Source: Microbacterium memoriense (GTDB taxonomy: Bacteria; Actinomycetota; Actinomycetes; Actinomycetales; Microbacteriaceae). Taken from it: a stretch of 64,000 bases of DNA. Under the pieces are notes generated by a model. The model worked only from the letters and a program-made list of their open reading frames with translations. It was not told the DNA's origin and made no database searches. Positions 27,747 through 36,400 of the stretch are shown here, piece by piece. A program made the translations under genes and the position numbers. The stretch lies in NCBI RefSeq assembly GCF_025398275.1, contig NZ_JAODOR010000010.1, positions 124,001-188,000 on the forward strand, in the 5' to 3' direction. Within the stretch, counting starts at the first letter, position 1. Every line of letters starts with the position of its first letter.

Positions 27747-30700
27747 ATGCGCTCTTCCGTCCGACGTCGTGCGATCGCGGGGGCCACCACGGCCGCCCTC
27801 GCCTGCACGCTCGCCTTGACCCCCCTCACCGCAGCTTCGGCCGCGCCCGCCCCGACACCGCCCGTTGCGTACTCCGCCGACGACGCCGCGATCTCACTGA
27901 CCCCCATCGGCACGCACCGCACGGGCGTGTTCGAAGCGTCGGCTGCCGAGATCGTCGCCGCCCACGGCGACCGCCTGTTCGTCGTGAACGCGCAGGCGGG
28001 CGCCGTCACGGTGCTCGACGTCACCGACCCGGCCGCACCGGTCGAGCTGTACGAGATCACCGCAGACGGCATCGCGAACTCCGTCGCCGTGCGGTCCGAC
28101 GGCCTGGGTGTCATCGCCCTCGAGGCGCCGACCAAGACGGATGCGGGTTCGCTCGTGTTCTTCGACGCGGATGCCGCAGCGCCCACCATTCTCGGATCGG
28201 TCACCGTCGGCGCCCTGCCCGACATGGTCACCCTCTCGAAGGACGGCGCCTTCGCCGTCGTCGCGAACGAGGGCGAGCCGGCGGGCGACTTCTCGATCGA
28301 CCCGGAGGGCTCGATCGGCGTCGTGACGCTGCCCGCCGCCAAGCAGGCACCTGGGCAGAGCGCCGTGCGCATCGCCGGATTCAGCGCGTTCGAAGGCGCG
28401 AACCTGCCGGCCGATGTCCGCGTGTTCGGCCCCGACGTGGCCGCGCCCGACCAGGGCGAGCGCCCGCTCGAATCCAACCGCGTGAGCCGCAACCTCGAGC
28501 CGGAGTACGTCACGATCGACGGCGGCACGGCATACGCCGCGATCCAGGAGGCGAACGCGATCGCGGTCGTCGACCTCGCGTCCGCGACCGTCACCGACCT
28601 CTTTTCCCTGGGATTCCAGGACCACGGGCTGGCGGGCAACGGTCTCGACGCCAGCGACCGCGACAAGGCGATCGACATCGCCACCTACCCGGGCCTGAAG
28701 GGCATCTACATGCCCGACGGCATGTCGTCGTACCAGGCGGGCGGCGCGACGTACCTGGTCACCGCGAACGAGGGCGACGCCCGCGAATGGGGCGACTACA
28801 TCGACGAGGCGCGGGTGAAGGACCTCGGCAAGAAGGGTCTCGCGGCGGTCTGCGCCGACAGCCCGCTCGCCGCGCAGAAGGCGGATGCCGACCTCGGTCG
28901 CCTGAAGATCGCCACCGACCTCGGCATCGCCGACGGCGCCGACTGCTACAGCGAGCTGTACTCCTACGGCGGGCGCTCCTTCTCGATCTGGACGACCGAC
29001 GGCCGGCAGGTCTTCGACTCCGGCGACGGCTTCGAGCAGACCCTCGCGGCCGCTGTGCCCGACTACGTCAACTCGGGTCACGACGAGACCGGCTTCGACA
29101 CGCGCAGCGCCGCGAAGGGCCCCGAGCCGGAGGGTGTCGCCATCGGCGCGGTGAACGGACGGACCTATGCCTTCGTCGGGCTTGAGCGCGTCGGCGGCAT
29201 CATGGTCTACGACATCACGGACCCCGCGGCATCCACGTTCGTCACGTACGTCAACAACCGCGACTTCGCGGCAGGCGTCGATCCGAGCGCCGCCTCGCTG
29301 GACCTCGGCGCCGAGGGTGTGACGTTCATCCCGGCGGAGTCCTCGACCACCGGCGAGCCCCTGCTCGCGGTAGCGAACGAGGTCTCGGGCACGACGACGC
29401 TGTTCGCCATCGACGACGGCCTCACCGACATCCAGGTGCTCACCGTGAACGACTTCCACGGTCGGCTCGAGGCCGATCTCCGCAACGGCGTTGCCGGTGC
29501 CGCGGTCGTCGCCGGTGCCGTCGACGCGTTCGAGGCGAAGAACCCGAACACCCTGTTCGTCTCGGCCGGCGACAACATCGGAGCGTCGACGTTCACGTCG
29601 TTCATCCAGCAGGACCACCCGACCATCGATGCGCTGCTCGCCGCGGGTCTCGACCTCGGCGCCGTCGGCAACCACGAGTTCGACGCCGGATTCGTCGACC
29701 TCACGGGCCGCGTGCTGCCCCGCTTCGGCAGCGGCGACTTCGGCCTCGGCGCCAACGTGTACCTGCGCGGCACGAAGACGCCGGCGCTCCCCGAGTACGC
29801 CGTCCGTGAGGTCGACGGTGTGCGGGTGGCCTTCATCGGCACCGTCACGCCCGACGCGGCTGCGATGGTGACACCGACCGGGATCGCGGGTATCGAGTTC
29901 GGCGACCAGCGCGAGGCCGCCGATCGGGTGGCGGCGGAGATCACCGCGGCGGATGCCGCCGACGTGATCGTCCTGCTCACCCACTCAGGATCGGCGACTT
30001 CGGTCTGCGCGAACGTCGCCGCCGACACGAGCACCTTCGGGACCCTCATCCGTGAGGCGTCGCCCGACATCGACGCCATCGTGTCGGCGCACACGCACCA
30101 GACGTACGCGTGCGAGATCGACGGACGCCCGGTGATCCAGGCGTCGGAGTACGGCAAGGCGCTGGGCACGCTGCAGCTGTCGGTCGACTCCACAACCAAG
30201 GAGCTCGTCTCGATCGCAGGCGGCGTGCAGCCGCTCGTCGTCGGCGGGACGGCGGCGTTCCCGGCAGATCCCGCCGTCGCGAAGATCGTGGCGGATGCCG
30301 TCGCGGTCGCCGTCGAGAAGGGCGCCGTCGAGGTCGGTGCGATCAGCACCGACATCCTCCGCGGCGGCACACCGGCCGGCAACGACCGCGGGGTCGAGTC
30401 GACGCTCGGCAACACCGTCGCCGACCTGTACCTGTGGGCCACCTCGAACGAGGACTACGCGGGCACGCCGGCGCAGATCGGTCTGATGAACCCCGGGGGA
30501 CTCCGCACCGACCTGCTCTACGGCACGGACGGCACCGTCACCTACCGCGACGTCGCGAACGTGCAGCCCTTCGCCAACACGCTGGTGACGGTGACCCTCA
30601 CCGGCGCGCAGCTGAAGGCCGTGCTCGAAGAGCAATGGCAGCCGGCGGGGTCGGAGCGGCCCAAGCTGCATCTCGGCGTCTCGGACGGATTCTCGTACCG

Positions 30701-31418
30701 CTACGACGAGTCCGCCCCACGCGGATCGCGGATCGTGTCGATGGCGTTCGCGGGCAAGCCCGTGACGGCGACCGAGTCGTTCACCGTCGTAACGAACTCC
30801 TTCCTCGCCGCCGGCGGCGACAACTTCGTCACCTTCGCGGCCGGCACGGACCGCACCGACACCGGGCAGGTGGACCTGGCGGCGACGGTCGCCTACTTCG
30901 TGGCGCACGACGTCGTCGACCCGTCGCCGCTCGGGCGCGCGCTCGTCGGGGCCGGCACACCGGTCGACCCGACCGACCCGACCGAGCCGGGCGCGGGCGA
31001 GGGCGAGCTGCCCGAGACGGGCGGCGACGCCGACTGGGCGACGATCGACATCGGATCGGGCCGGGTCGAGCAGGGCGGCGCCCTTCCGGTCGTCTTGTCG
31101 GGTCTCACCCCGGGGCAGCAGATCGGCGCGACGCTCTACAGCGACCCGATCGTGATCACCGGGATCCCCACCGCGGGGCTGGACGGACGGACGGCGTTCA
31201 CCGTGCGGGTTCCGTCGAACCTCGCGCTCGGCGCGCACACGCTCGTGATCAGCGCGCCCGGGCAGGTCGACATCCGCGTGCCGGTCGAGGTCGTCGCTCC
31301 GGGCACGCTCGCCGCGACCGGCGGCACGTTCCCGATCGGGTTCGTGACGGTCCTGGCGCTCGGCGTGCTCGTCGCGGGAATCGTGCTGACCGTGCGGCGG
31401 CGGGCGAAGCTGAGCTGA
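27747..31418 (+). CDS. Secreted cell-wall phosphoesterase: choice-of-anchor I domain fused to a 5'-nucleotidase
   Basis: A 1223-residue exported protein. Residues 1-32 are a signal peptide ending near AASAAPAP; about 45-555 is a beta-propeller-like choice-of-anchor I domain (SLVFFDADAAAP, VTANEGDAREWGDYIDEAR). About 560-830 is the metallophosphatase core with metal-binding VNDFHGRLE (near 564), SAGDNIGAS, GNHEFDAG and SAHTHQTYAC; about 870-1060 is the 5'-nucleotidase substrate domain (MNPGGLRTDL). The C-terminus reads LAATGG, a membrane helix, then RRRAKLS, a sortase-type anchor; an internal LPETGG is near 1086. It probably releases phosphate from extracellular nucleotides. GAGG precedes the chosen ATG. 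Confidence 0.88.
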   Translation: MRSSVRRRAIAGATTAALACTLALTPLTAASAAPAPTPPVAYSADDAAISLTPIGTHRTGVFEASAAEIVAAHGDRLFVVNAQAGAVTVLDVTDPAAPVELYEITADGIANSVAVRSDGLGVIALEAPTKTDAGSLVFFDADAAAPTILGSVTVGALPDMVTLSKDGAFAVVANEGEPAGDFSIDPEGSIGVVTLPAAKQAPGQSAVRIAGFSAFEGANLPADVRVFGPDVAAPDQGERPLESNRVSRNLEPEYVTIDGGTAYAAIQEANAIAVVDLASATVTDLFSLGFQDHGLAGNGLDASDRDKAIDIATYPGLKGIYMPDGMSSYQAGGATYLVTANEGDAREWGDYIDEARVKDLGKKGLAAVCADSPLAAQKADADLGRLKIATDLGIADGADCYSELYSYGGRSFSIWTTDGRQVFDSGDGFEQTLAAAVPDYVNSGHDETGFDTRSAAKGPEPEGVAIGAVNGRTYAFVGLERVGGIMVYDITDPAASTFVTYVNNRDFAAGVDPSAASLDLGAEGVTFIPAESSTTGEPLLAVANEVSGTTTLFAIDDGLTDIQVLTVNDFHGRLEADLRNGVAGAAVVAGAVDAFEAKNPNTLFVSAGDNIGASTFTSFIQQDHPTIDALLAAGLDLGAVGNHEFDAGFVDLTGRVLPRFGSGDFGLGANVYLRGTKTPALPEYAVREVDGVRVAFIGTVTPDAAAMVTPTGIAGIEFGDQREAADRVAAEITAADAADVIVLLTHSGSATSVCANVAADTSTFGTLIREASPDIDAIVSAHTHQTYACEIDGRPVIQASEYGKALGTLQLSVDSTTKELVSIAGGVQPLVVGGTAAFPADPAVAKIVADAVAVAVEKGAVEVGAISTDILRGGTPAGNDRGVESTLGNTVADLYLWATSNEDYAGTPAQIGLMNPGGLRTDLLYGTDGTVTYRDVANVQPFANTLVTVTLTGAQLKAVLEEQWQPAGSERPKLHLGVSDGFSYRYDESAPRGSRIVSMAFAGKPVTATESFTVVTNSFLAAGGDNFVTFAAGTDRTDTGQVDLAATVAYFVAHDVVDPSPLGRALVGAGTPVDPTDPTEPGAGEGELPETGGDADWATIDIGSGRVEQGGALPVVLSGLTPGQQIGATLYSDPIVITGIPTAGLDGRTAFTVRVPSNLALGAHTLVISAPGQVDIRVPVEVVAPGTLAATGGTFPIGFVTVLALGVLVAGIVLTVRRRAKLS

Positions 31419-31432
31419 CCACTCACACGCAG

Positions 31433-31469
31433 CAGCGTCGGATGCCGGGCTCTCCGGCATCCGACGCTG
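31433..31469. terminator. Strong bidirectional hairpin between convergent genes
   Basis: CAGCGTCGGATGCCGG (31433-31448) pairs perfectly over 16 bp with 31454-31469 around a 5-base loop GCTCT. It sits 15 bases after the phosphoesterase stop and 35 bases after the end of the opposing acyl-CoA dehydrogenase gene. Stem strength and position argue for shared transcription termination, although only TCGTTC, not a full T run, follows. Confidence 0.8.
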
Positions 31470-31503
31470 TCGTTCGGGACCCGATCGCGCAGCGCGCCGG
31501 GGC

Positions 31504-32682
31504 TCAGCCTCCGACGACCTCGCGACCGATGATCACGCGCATGATCTCGTTGGTCCCCTCGAGGATCTGGTGCACCCGCAGGTCGCGCACGACCTTCTCG
31601 ATGCCGTACTCCTGCAGGTAGCCGTAGCCGCCGTGCAGCTGAAGCGCCTGATTGGCGACCTCGAACCCGGCATCCGTGGCGAACCTCTTGGCCATCGCGC
31701 ACTGCACCGCGGCGTCGGGCGCACCCTCGTCGATCGCGCGCGCCGCGTCGCGCACGAGCGCGCGGGCTGCCTGCAGCTGCGTCGCCATGTCGGCGAGCGT
31801 GAACACGACCGACTGCCGTTCGGCGAGCGCCTCGCCGAACGTGAACCGCTCGTGGACGTAACGGACGGCCCGATCGAGCGCCCACTGCGCACCGCCCAGC
31901 GAGCAGGCGGCGATGTTCACGCGCCCGCCGTCGAGCCCCTTCATGGCGATGCGGAATCCGCCGCCGAGCTCGCCGAGCACGGCGGATGCCGGCACCCGCA
32001 CTTCGTCGAGGATCACCTGTCGCGTCGGCTGCGCGTTCCAGCCCATCTTCTGCTCGTTCGGCCCGAAGCTCAGGCCTGCGGCATCCGCGGGGACGAGGAA
32101 CGCCGTGATGCCGTCTGATTTCCGCGGTTCCTGAGCCTGTCGAAGGGCGCCGGTGCGCGCCATGACGACGTAGACGGAGGCTTCCCCGGCGCCGGAGATG
32201 AACTGCTTGACGCCGGTGAGCACGTATTCGTCGCCGTCGGCGATGGCGCTCGTCGTGATCGCCGCGGCATCCGACCCGGCACCCGGCTCGGTGAGGCAGT
32301 ACGCGCCGAGGTCCTGCATCGTGACGAGGCGCGGCAGCCATGCGCGGCGCTGCTCGTCGGTGCCGTTCGTGTCGATCATCCACGCCACCATGTTGTGGAT
32401 CGAGATGTACGCCGCGATCGTGGGATCGCCCGCCGCGAGAGCTTCGAAGATCGCGGCGGCGTCCTCGCGCTGCAGCCCCGAGCCGCCGACGTCCTCGCGG
32501 ATGTAGATGCCGCCGACCCCCAGCTCGCCGGCCTCGGCGAGCACGTCGCGGGGGAAATGCTTGCGGCGATCCCAATCGAGCGCGTTCGGCGCCAGTCGGG
32601 TGGCCGCGAACTCCCGGACGGCCTGGAGGATGGCGTCCCTCTCATCGGCGGAAAGGGTCGTCGGGGTGGCGGTCACGCTCAT
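31504..32682 (-). CDS. Acyl-CoA dehydrogenase, isobutyryl/short branched-chain type
   Basis: A 392-residue flavoenzyme. Signatures are YCLTEPGAGSDAAAI (near residue 130), KQFISGAG, and the C-terminal QILEGTNEIMRVIIGREVV, where Glu of EGTNE (near 375) is the expected catalytic base. Overall layout resembles isobutyryl-CoA dehydrogenase (valine degradation); exact substrate is inferred. Around residue 185 it contains GALRQAQEPRKSD, encoded by a widespread dispersed repeat inserted in frame into a surface loop between two beta strands. Electrons would go to the ETF encoded 5 kb away. GAGGA lies 9 bases upstream of the ATG. Confidence 0.9.
   Translation of the reverse strand: MSVTATPTTLSADERDAILQAVREFAATRLAPNALDWDRRKHFPRDVLAEAGELGVGGIYIREDVGGSGLQREDAAAIFEALAAGDPTIAAYISIHNMVAWMIDTNGTDEQRRAWLPRLVTMQDLGAYCLTEPGAGSDAAAITTSAIADGDEYVLTGVKQFISGAGEASVYVVMARTGALRQAQEPRKSDGITAFLVPADAAGLSFGPNEQKMGWNAQPTRQVILDEVRVPASAVLGELGGGFRIAMKGLDGGRVNIAACSLGGAQWALDRAVRYVHERFTFGEALAERQSVVFTLADMATQLQAARALVRDAARAIDEGAPDAAVQCAMAKRFATDAGFEVANQALQLHGGYGYLQEYGIEKVVRDLRVHQILEGTNEIMRVIIGREVVGG
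32124..32152. repeat. Dispersed CCTGAGCCTGTCGAAGG-type repeat inside a coding sequence
   Basis: CGGTTCCTGAGCCTGTCGAAGGGCGCCGG is, on the other strand, the common GGCCCTTCGACAGGCTCAGGAACCG-like mobile short repeat I know from many high-GC bacterial genomes. Here it sits in frame within the acyl-CoA dehydrogenase gene and supplies the RQAQEP residues. Confidence 0.7.
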
Positions 32683-32747
32683 CTGGTCACGTCCTCGTGA
32701 GACAAATCGACATCATCGTCAGCGCCCGGTAGAGCACATTGCTCAGT

Positions 32748-33158
32748 CTAGGCGAGGCGACGCTCCGGGCCGAGGGCTGCGGGGATGTCCGTCGCGGCGA
32801 AATCCTCGCCGACGAACAACAGCTCCTCGTTCTGCGCGGTCGCGAGGGCGTAGCTGAAGCAATCCCCGAGGTTGAGCGCCGCGCGGTGGCCGCTGCCGCG
32901 GCCGAAATCACGGTAAGCCTGCTGCGCGATGCGCGCCTGGGCGGCATCGAACGGGGCGATCTCGACCTGCCATGCCGCGAGCAGGCGATCGACCATGCGA
33001 TGCACCTCGGGGCGGCCGTAGCGCTGCACGACCGCGGTGAGCTCGACGAGCGTCGCGGCCGAGATCCGGCCACCCCCGGCCGCCAGAAGCCCGGCGACCT
33101 CCTCGTGACCCTGCTCCTCCTCGATCACCGCCATGACGGCAGAGGTGTCGACGATCAC
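32748..33158 (-). CDS. vapC: PIN-domain ribonuclease toxin of a VapBC pair
   Basis: A 136-residue PIN-domain RNase. The acidic catalytic residues are all visible: Asp in IVDTSAVMA (residue 4), Glu in ATLVELTAV (near 40), Asp in LNLGDCFSYALA (near 98) and Asp in FVGEDFAATD (near 116). The start is the GTG at 33158, which overlaps the antitoxin stop codon (GTGA); a longer in-frame start exists upstream but runs through the antitoxin gene. Such toxins cleave specific tRNA or rRNA sites when unbound; the target is unknown. Confidence 0.92.
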   Translation of the reverse strand: MIVDTSAVMAVIEEEQGHEEVAGLLAAGGGRISAATLVELTAVVQRYGRPEVHRMVDRLLAAWQVEIAPFDAAQARIAQQAYRDFGRGSGHRAALNLGDCFSYALATAQNEELLFVGEDFAATDIPAALGPERRLA

Positions 33159-33430
33159 CGCGGCACACCCCGCTCGTCGTAGAGTTCCGTGCGCTCGTAC
33201 TCTCGCCACGTGCCCGGCGTCCCGGCGATGCTCGCGCGGATCCCCTCGAGCAGCCGGTCCGCCGTCCGGCGCCGCGCGGCGACGCTCGCGGTGAGCTCGC
33301 CGTCACCGGCCAGCTCGTCGACGCGTCGGCGCACGGCATCCTCGATCGCGCTCGTCTTGGATGCTCCCGTCAAGGCCGCGAGCTCCGTGACGAGGGCGAC
33401 CGTGCGCTCGTTCTTGATGTTCAGCCCCAT
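33155..33430 (-). CDS. vapB: VapB-type antitoxin
   Basis: A 91-residue antitoxin beginning MGLNIKNERTVALVTELAAL, the start pattern of Rv0623-like (PSK-type) VapB proteins: a short ribbon-helix-helix DNA-binding N-terminus (SKTSAIEDAVRRRVDEL) and a C-terminal toxin-neutralising tail (GTWREYERTELYDERGVPR). It overlaps vapC by 4 bases, giving stoichiometric coupled translation, and should autoregulate the pair together with the toxin. The module sits between two unrelated metabolic genes. Confidence 0.9.
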   Translation of the reverse strand: MGLNIKNERTVALVTELAALTGASKTSAIEDAVRRRVDELAGDGELTASVAARRRTADRLLEGIRASIAGTPGTWREYERTELYDERGVPR

Positions 33431-33468
33431 GCGGGGCGATTCTACGCTTCCCGGGTCGACGTCTACCC

Positions 33469-36400
33469 TCAGTAGGCGACGACCGGTAGCACCCCGCGTG
33501 CCCGCGCGTCAAGCCAGCCCGGCTCCCCGTCGAAGGAGACGCGCAGCACGTGCAGTCCCCGGCCGAGCTTCGGAACGGTCACCGAGAACCTGCCCCGGTC
33601 GCCCGCGGCGATCTGCACCGTGGCGACGACCCGACCGTTGTCGGTCACCGTGACCGTGCCCACGGTGGCGCTGCGATCGTCCGCTGTGACGCGGCCTCCC
33701 ACCATGACCGACGATCCGGCGCGCACCAGCGGGCGATCGGGCTGCGCGAAGACGTGGGTCGCGACCTCGGTGACCTGCGGCTCCGTGAGCACCGCGACCG
33801 ACCGGGCGGGCACCGTGACCGCACCGGATGCGGCATCCCACGTCGTCGTCTTCACGACGGCATCCGAGCCGTTCGCCTGGGCAGCGGTCAGCGCGAATGA
33901 CCGGCCCGCGAGCGCGGGCACCGTCTGCGTCACAGGCTCGGGCGACGCGTTGAACACGACGAGGGCACCCGCGAGATCCGGGTCGACGTCGTCGCCGACG
34001 CGGTCGTCGATCAGCATGGTGATGACGCCGGGCGCGGCTCCCGGGCCGCTGTTCGGGAACGACACCTTCTGCTCGATACGCTCCGCCGAACCCAGCCGCA
34101 GCAGCGGCACCTCACGGCGCACGCGGAGCAGGTCGAGGGCGGCGGCTTCGGCGGCGGCGATGTCGGCCGCGCCGGGCTTGAGCGCTGGGTCGGCCAGCAG
34201 CGGCTGCATGACCGGCCACTTGTCCTTGTTGTCGGCCGCGGGAGGCAGGCCCGACCCGAACGTCGAGGTCTGGCCGGTCCAGTCGATGCGGTTGAACCAA
34301 TCTCCCGAGTTGTAGCTGTTGCGATCGAGCGACTTCGACCGCAGCAGCTCGGTGCCGGCGTGCCAGAACGACGGCGTCTGGGCGAGGGTCACCGTGCCGA
34401 GCGACAGCGTGTTCATGCGCACGCGATCGGCCATGGTCGTGTCTGTCGGCAGCTTCAGCACACCGAGGTCGTACAGCGTCTCGTTGTCGTGCGCGTCGAC
34501 GTAGCTGATGATCTCCTCGGGCTGGGCGGCGTAGCCGGCCGCCTGACCGTTGTAGTCGAGCTCGGCCCCCGTCTTCACCGCGCCGTCGGCCGTGGCGAAC
34601 GAGAAGTCCGCCAGGTTGCCCGCGAGCCCGAGCTTGACGAGATCGGTCTGATGACCCAGGTCTCGGAGCGCCTGCTCGGCGGTCCCGTTGATCGGATCGC
34701 CGTTGGGATCGGTCGCGAGCCCGGTGCCGAAGCCCTGCCGGAACGTCGAGCCGCTGTCGACCGGGCTGCCGCCGTGGACGGCGTCGCGCAGGCGATCGCT
34801 GAACGTCCCGATGCCGGTGCCGCCGAGGTTGCCCTGCCGCGCCTGCACGAAGAGCGCGTCATCCTGCACCTCTCCGAAGTTCCAGCCCTCGCCGTAGAGA
34901 TAGATGCTCTTGCCGTCGACACCGTCCTTCTTCAGCGTCAGCTCGTCGAGCGCGGCACGCGCAGCCAGCAGGTTCTCCTTCGAGTGGTGCCCCATGAGGT
35001 CGAAGCGGAAGCCGTCGACCTTGTACTCCTTCGCCCAGAGCACGAGCGAATCGACCATCAGCTTCTGCGCCACCCGGTGCTCGGTCGCGACGTTCTGGCA
35101 GCACGTCGAGGTTTGCACCGCACCGCTGGCGTCGAGCCGCTGGTAATAGCCCGGCACCACCTGGTCGAGCACCGAGGTGTCGGCCTGTCCCGACGCCGAG
35201 GTGTGGTTGAACACCTCATCGAGCACCACCTGCAGCCCCATCTTGTGGAGCGAGCCCACCATCGTCCGGAACTCGCCGATGCGTGCTCCGCCCTCGGGGT
35301 TCGTCGCGTACGAGCCCTCCGGCGCCGAATAGTGGAACGGGTCGTAGCCCCAGTTGAACCCGTCGGTGTCGGCGACCGCCTGCACGCACGCCTGCTGCTG
35401 GTCGGAGTCGGCCGGCAGCGCCGCGAGGTCGCACCCCGGCACGGCCTGGGCTGCGCGGTCTTCTTCGATCGTCGCGATGTCGAACGACGGCAGCAGGTGC
35501 ACCGTGTTGATGCCGGCGGATGCCAGCTGCTTCAGCTGCGCCGTGCCCGCGCCGTCGCGCGCGAAAGCGAGGTAGGTGCCGCGCTCGTTCTCGGGCACCG
35601 ACTCATCGGTGATCGAGAAATCGCGGATGTGCAGCTCGTAGATGGCACGGTCGACGTCGCGGGCGATCACGGGCGCCTTCGCCTTCGTCCATACCGCGGG
35701 CTTCCACGCCTTGTCGTCCAGGTCGACCGCGACCGAGCGCGTGGAGTTCGTCGTGAGCGCGACCGACGCGGGGTCGGTGACCCGGTTGGTCTCGACCTTC
35801 GCGGTCGTGGGGGCGTAGACCACCACCTCCCACAGGTACTCGTCGCCCTTCAGCGCCGTGCGTCCGGCGACGGTCCACGTGCCGGATGCCGCATCGAAGG
35901 ATGCCGCATGCCGCGTCGGGTCGCCGGTGGCGCCGGCATCCCACGTGAGCAGCGTCGCCGACTGCGCCGTCGGCGCCCACAGACGGAAGGTCGGCTTCGA
36001 CCCCCGGAACGACACCCCGAGCACATCGTCCTCCGCGGCGTCCGCGTACAGGTCGTCGAGCACGCCCGGGATCTGCACGCCGGTGAACGCCGTGAGCTTT
36101 CCGTCTGCGGCGCGCTGCGCGACGGCGACCTGTCCGCGCAGGAGCGCGGCGACCGCATCCCGATCCTGCCCCTCGATGTGCAGGGCGACGTAGCCGGACA
36201 GAGCGGGGAAGCGCGCACGCTGCGCCTCGGTGAGCCCCGAGTCGACGCGGGTGAGGGCGATGGGCTCAGCGCCGGTCACCTCCCCGTCGGCGACGGCGAG
36301 GCCGGCGGTCTGCGATCCGTACAGCGCGAAGCTCGCGCCCGTCGCCGCGCCGAGATCACCCGGCCAGGCGATCGTCTCGGCGTCGATCCAGTGCGCGCGC

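Noticed and set aside
32748..33209. Longer version of the VapC toxin starting upstream of 33158
   Set aside because: The extra residues overlap the antitoxin coding region and do not resemble PIN domains, whereas GTG 33158 gives the usual IVDTSA start.
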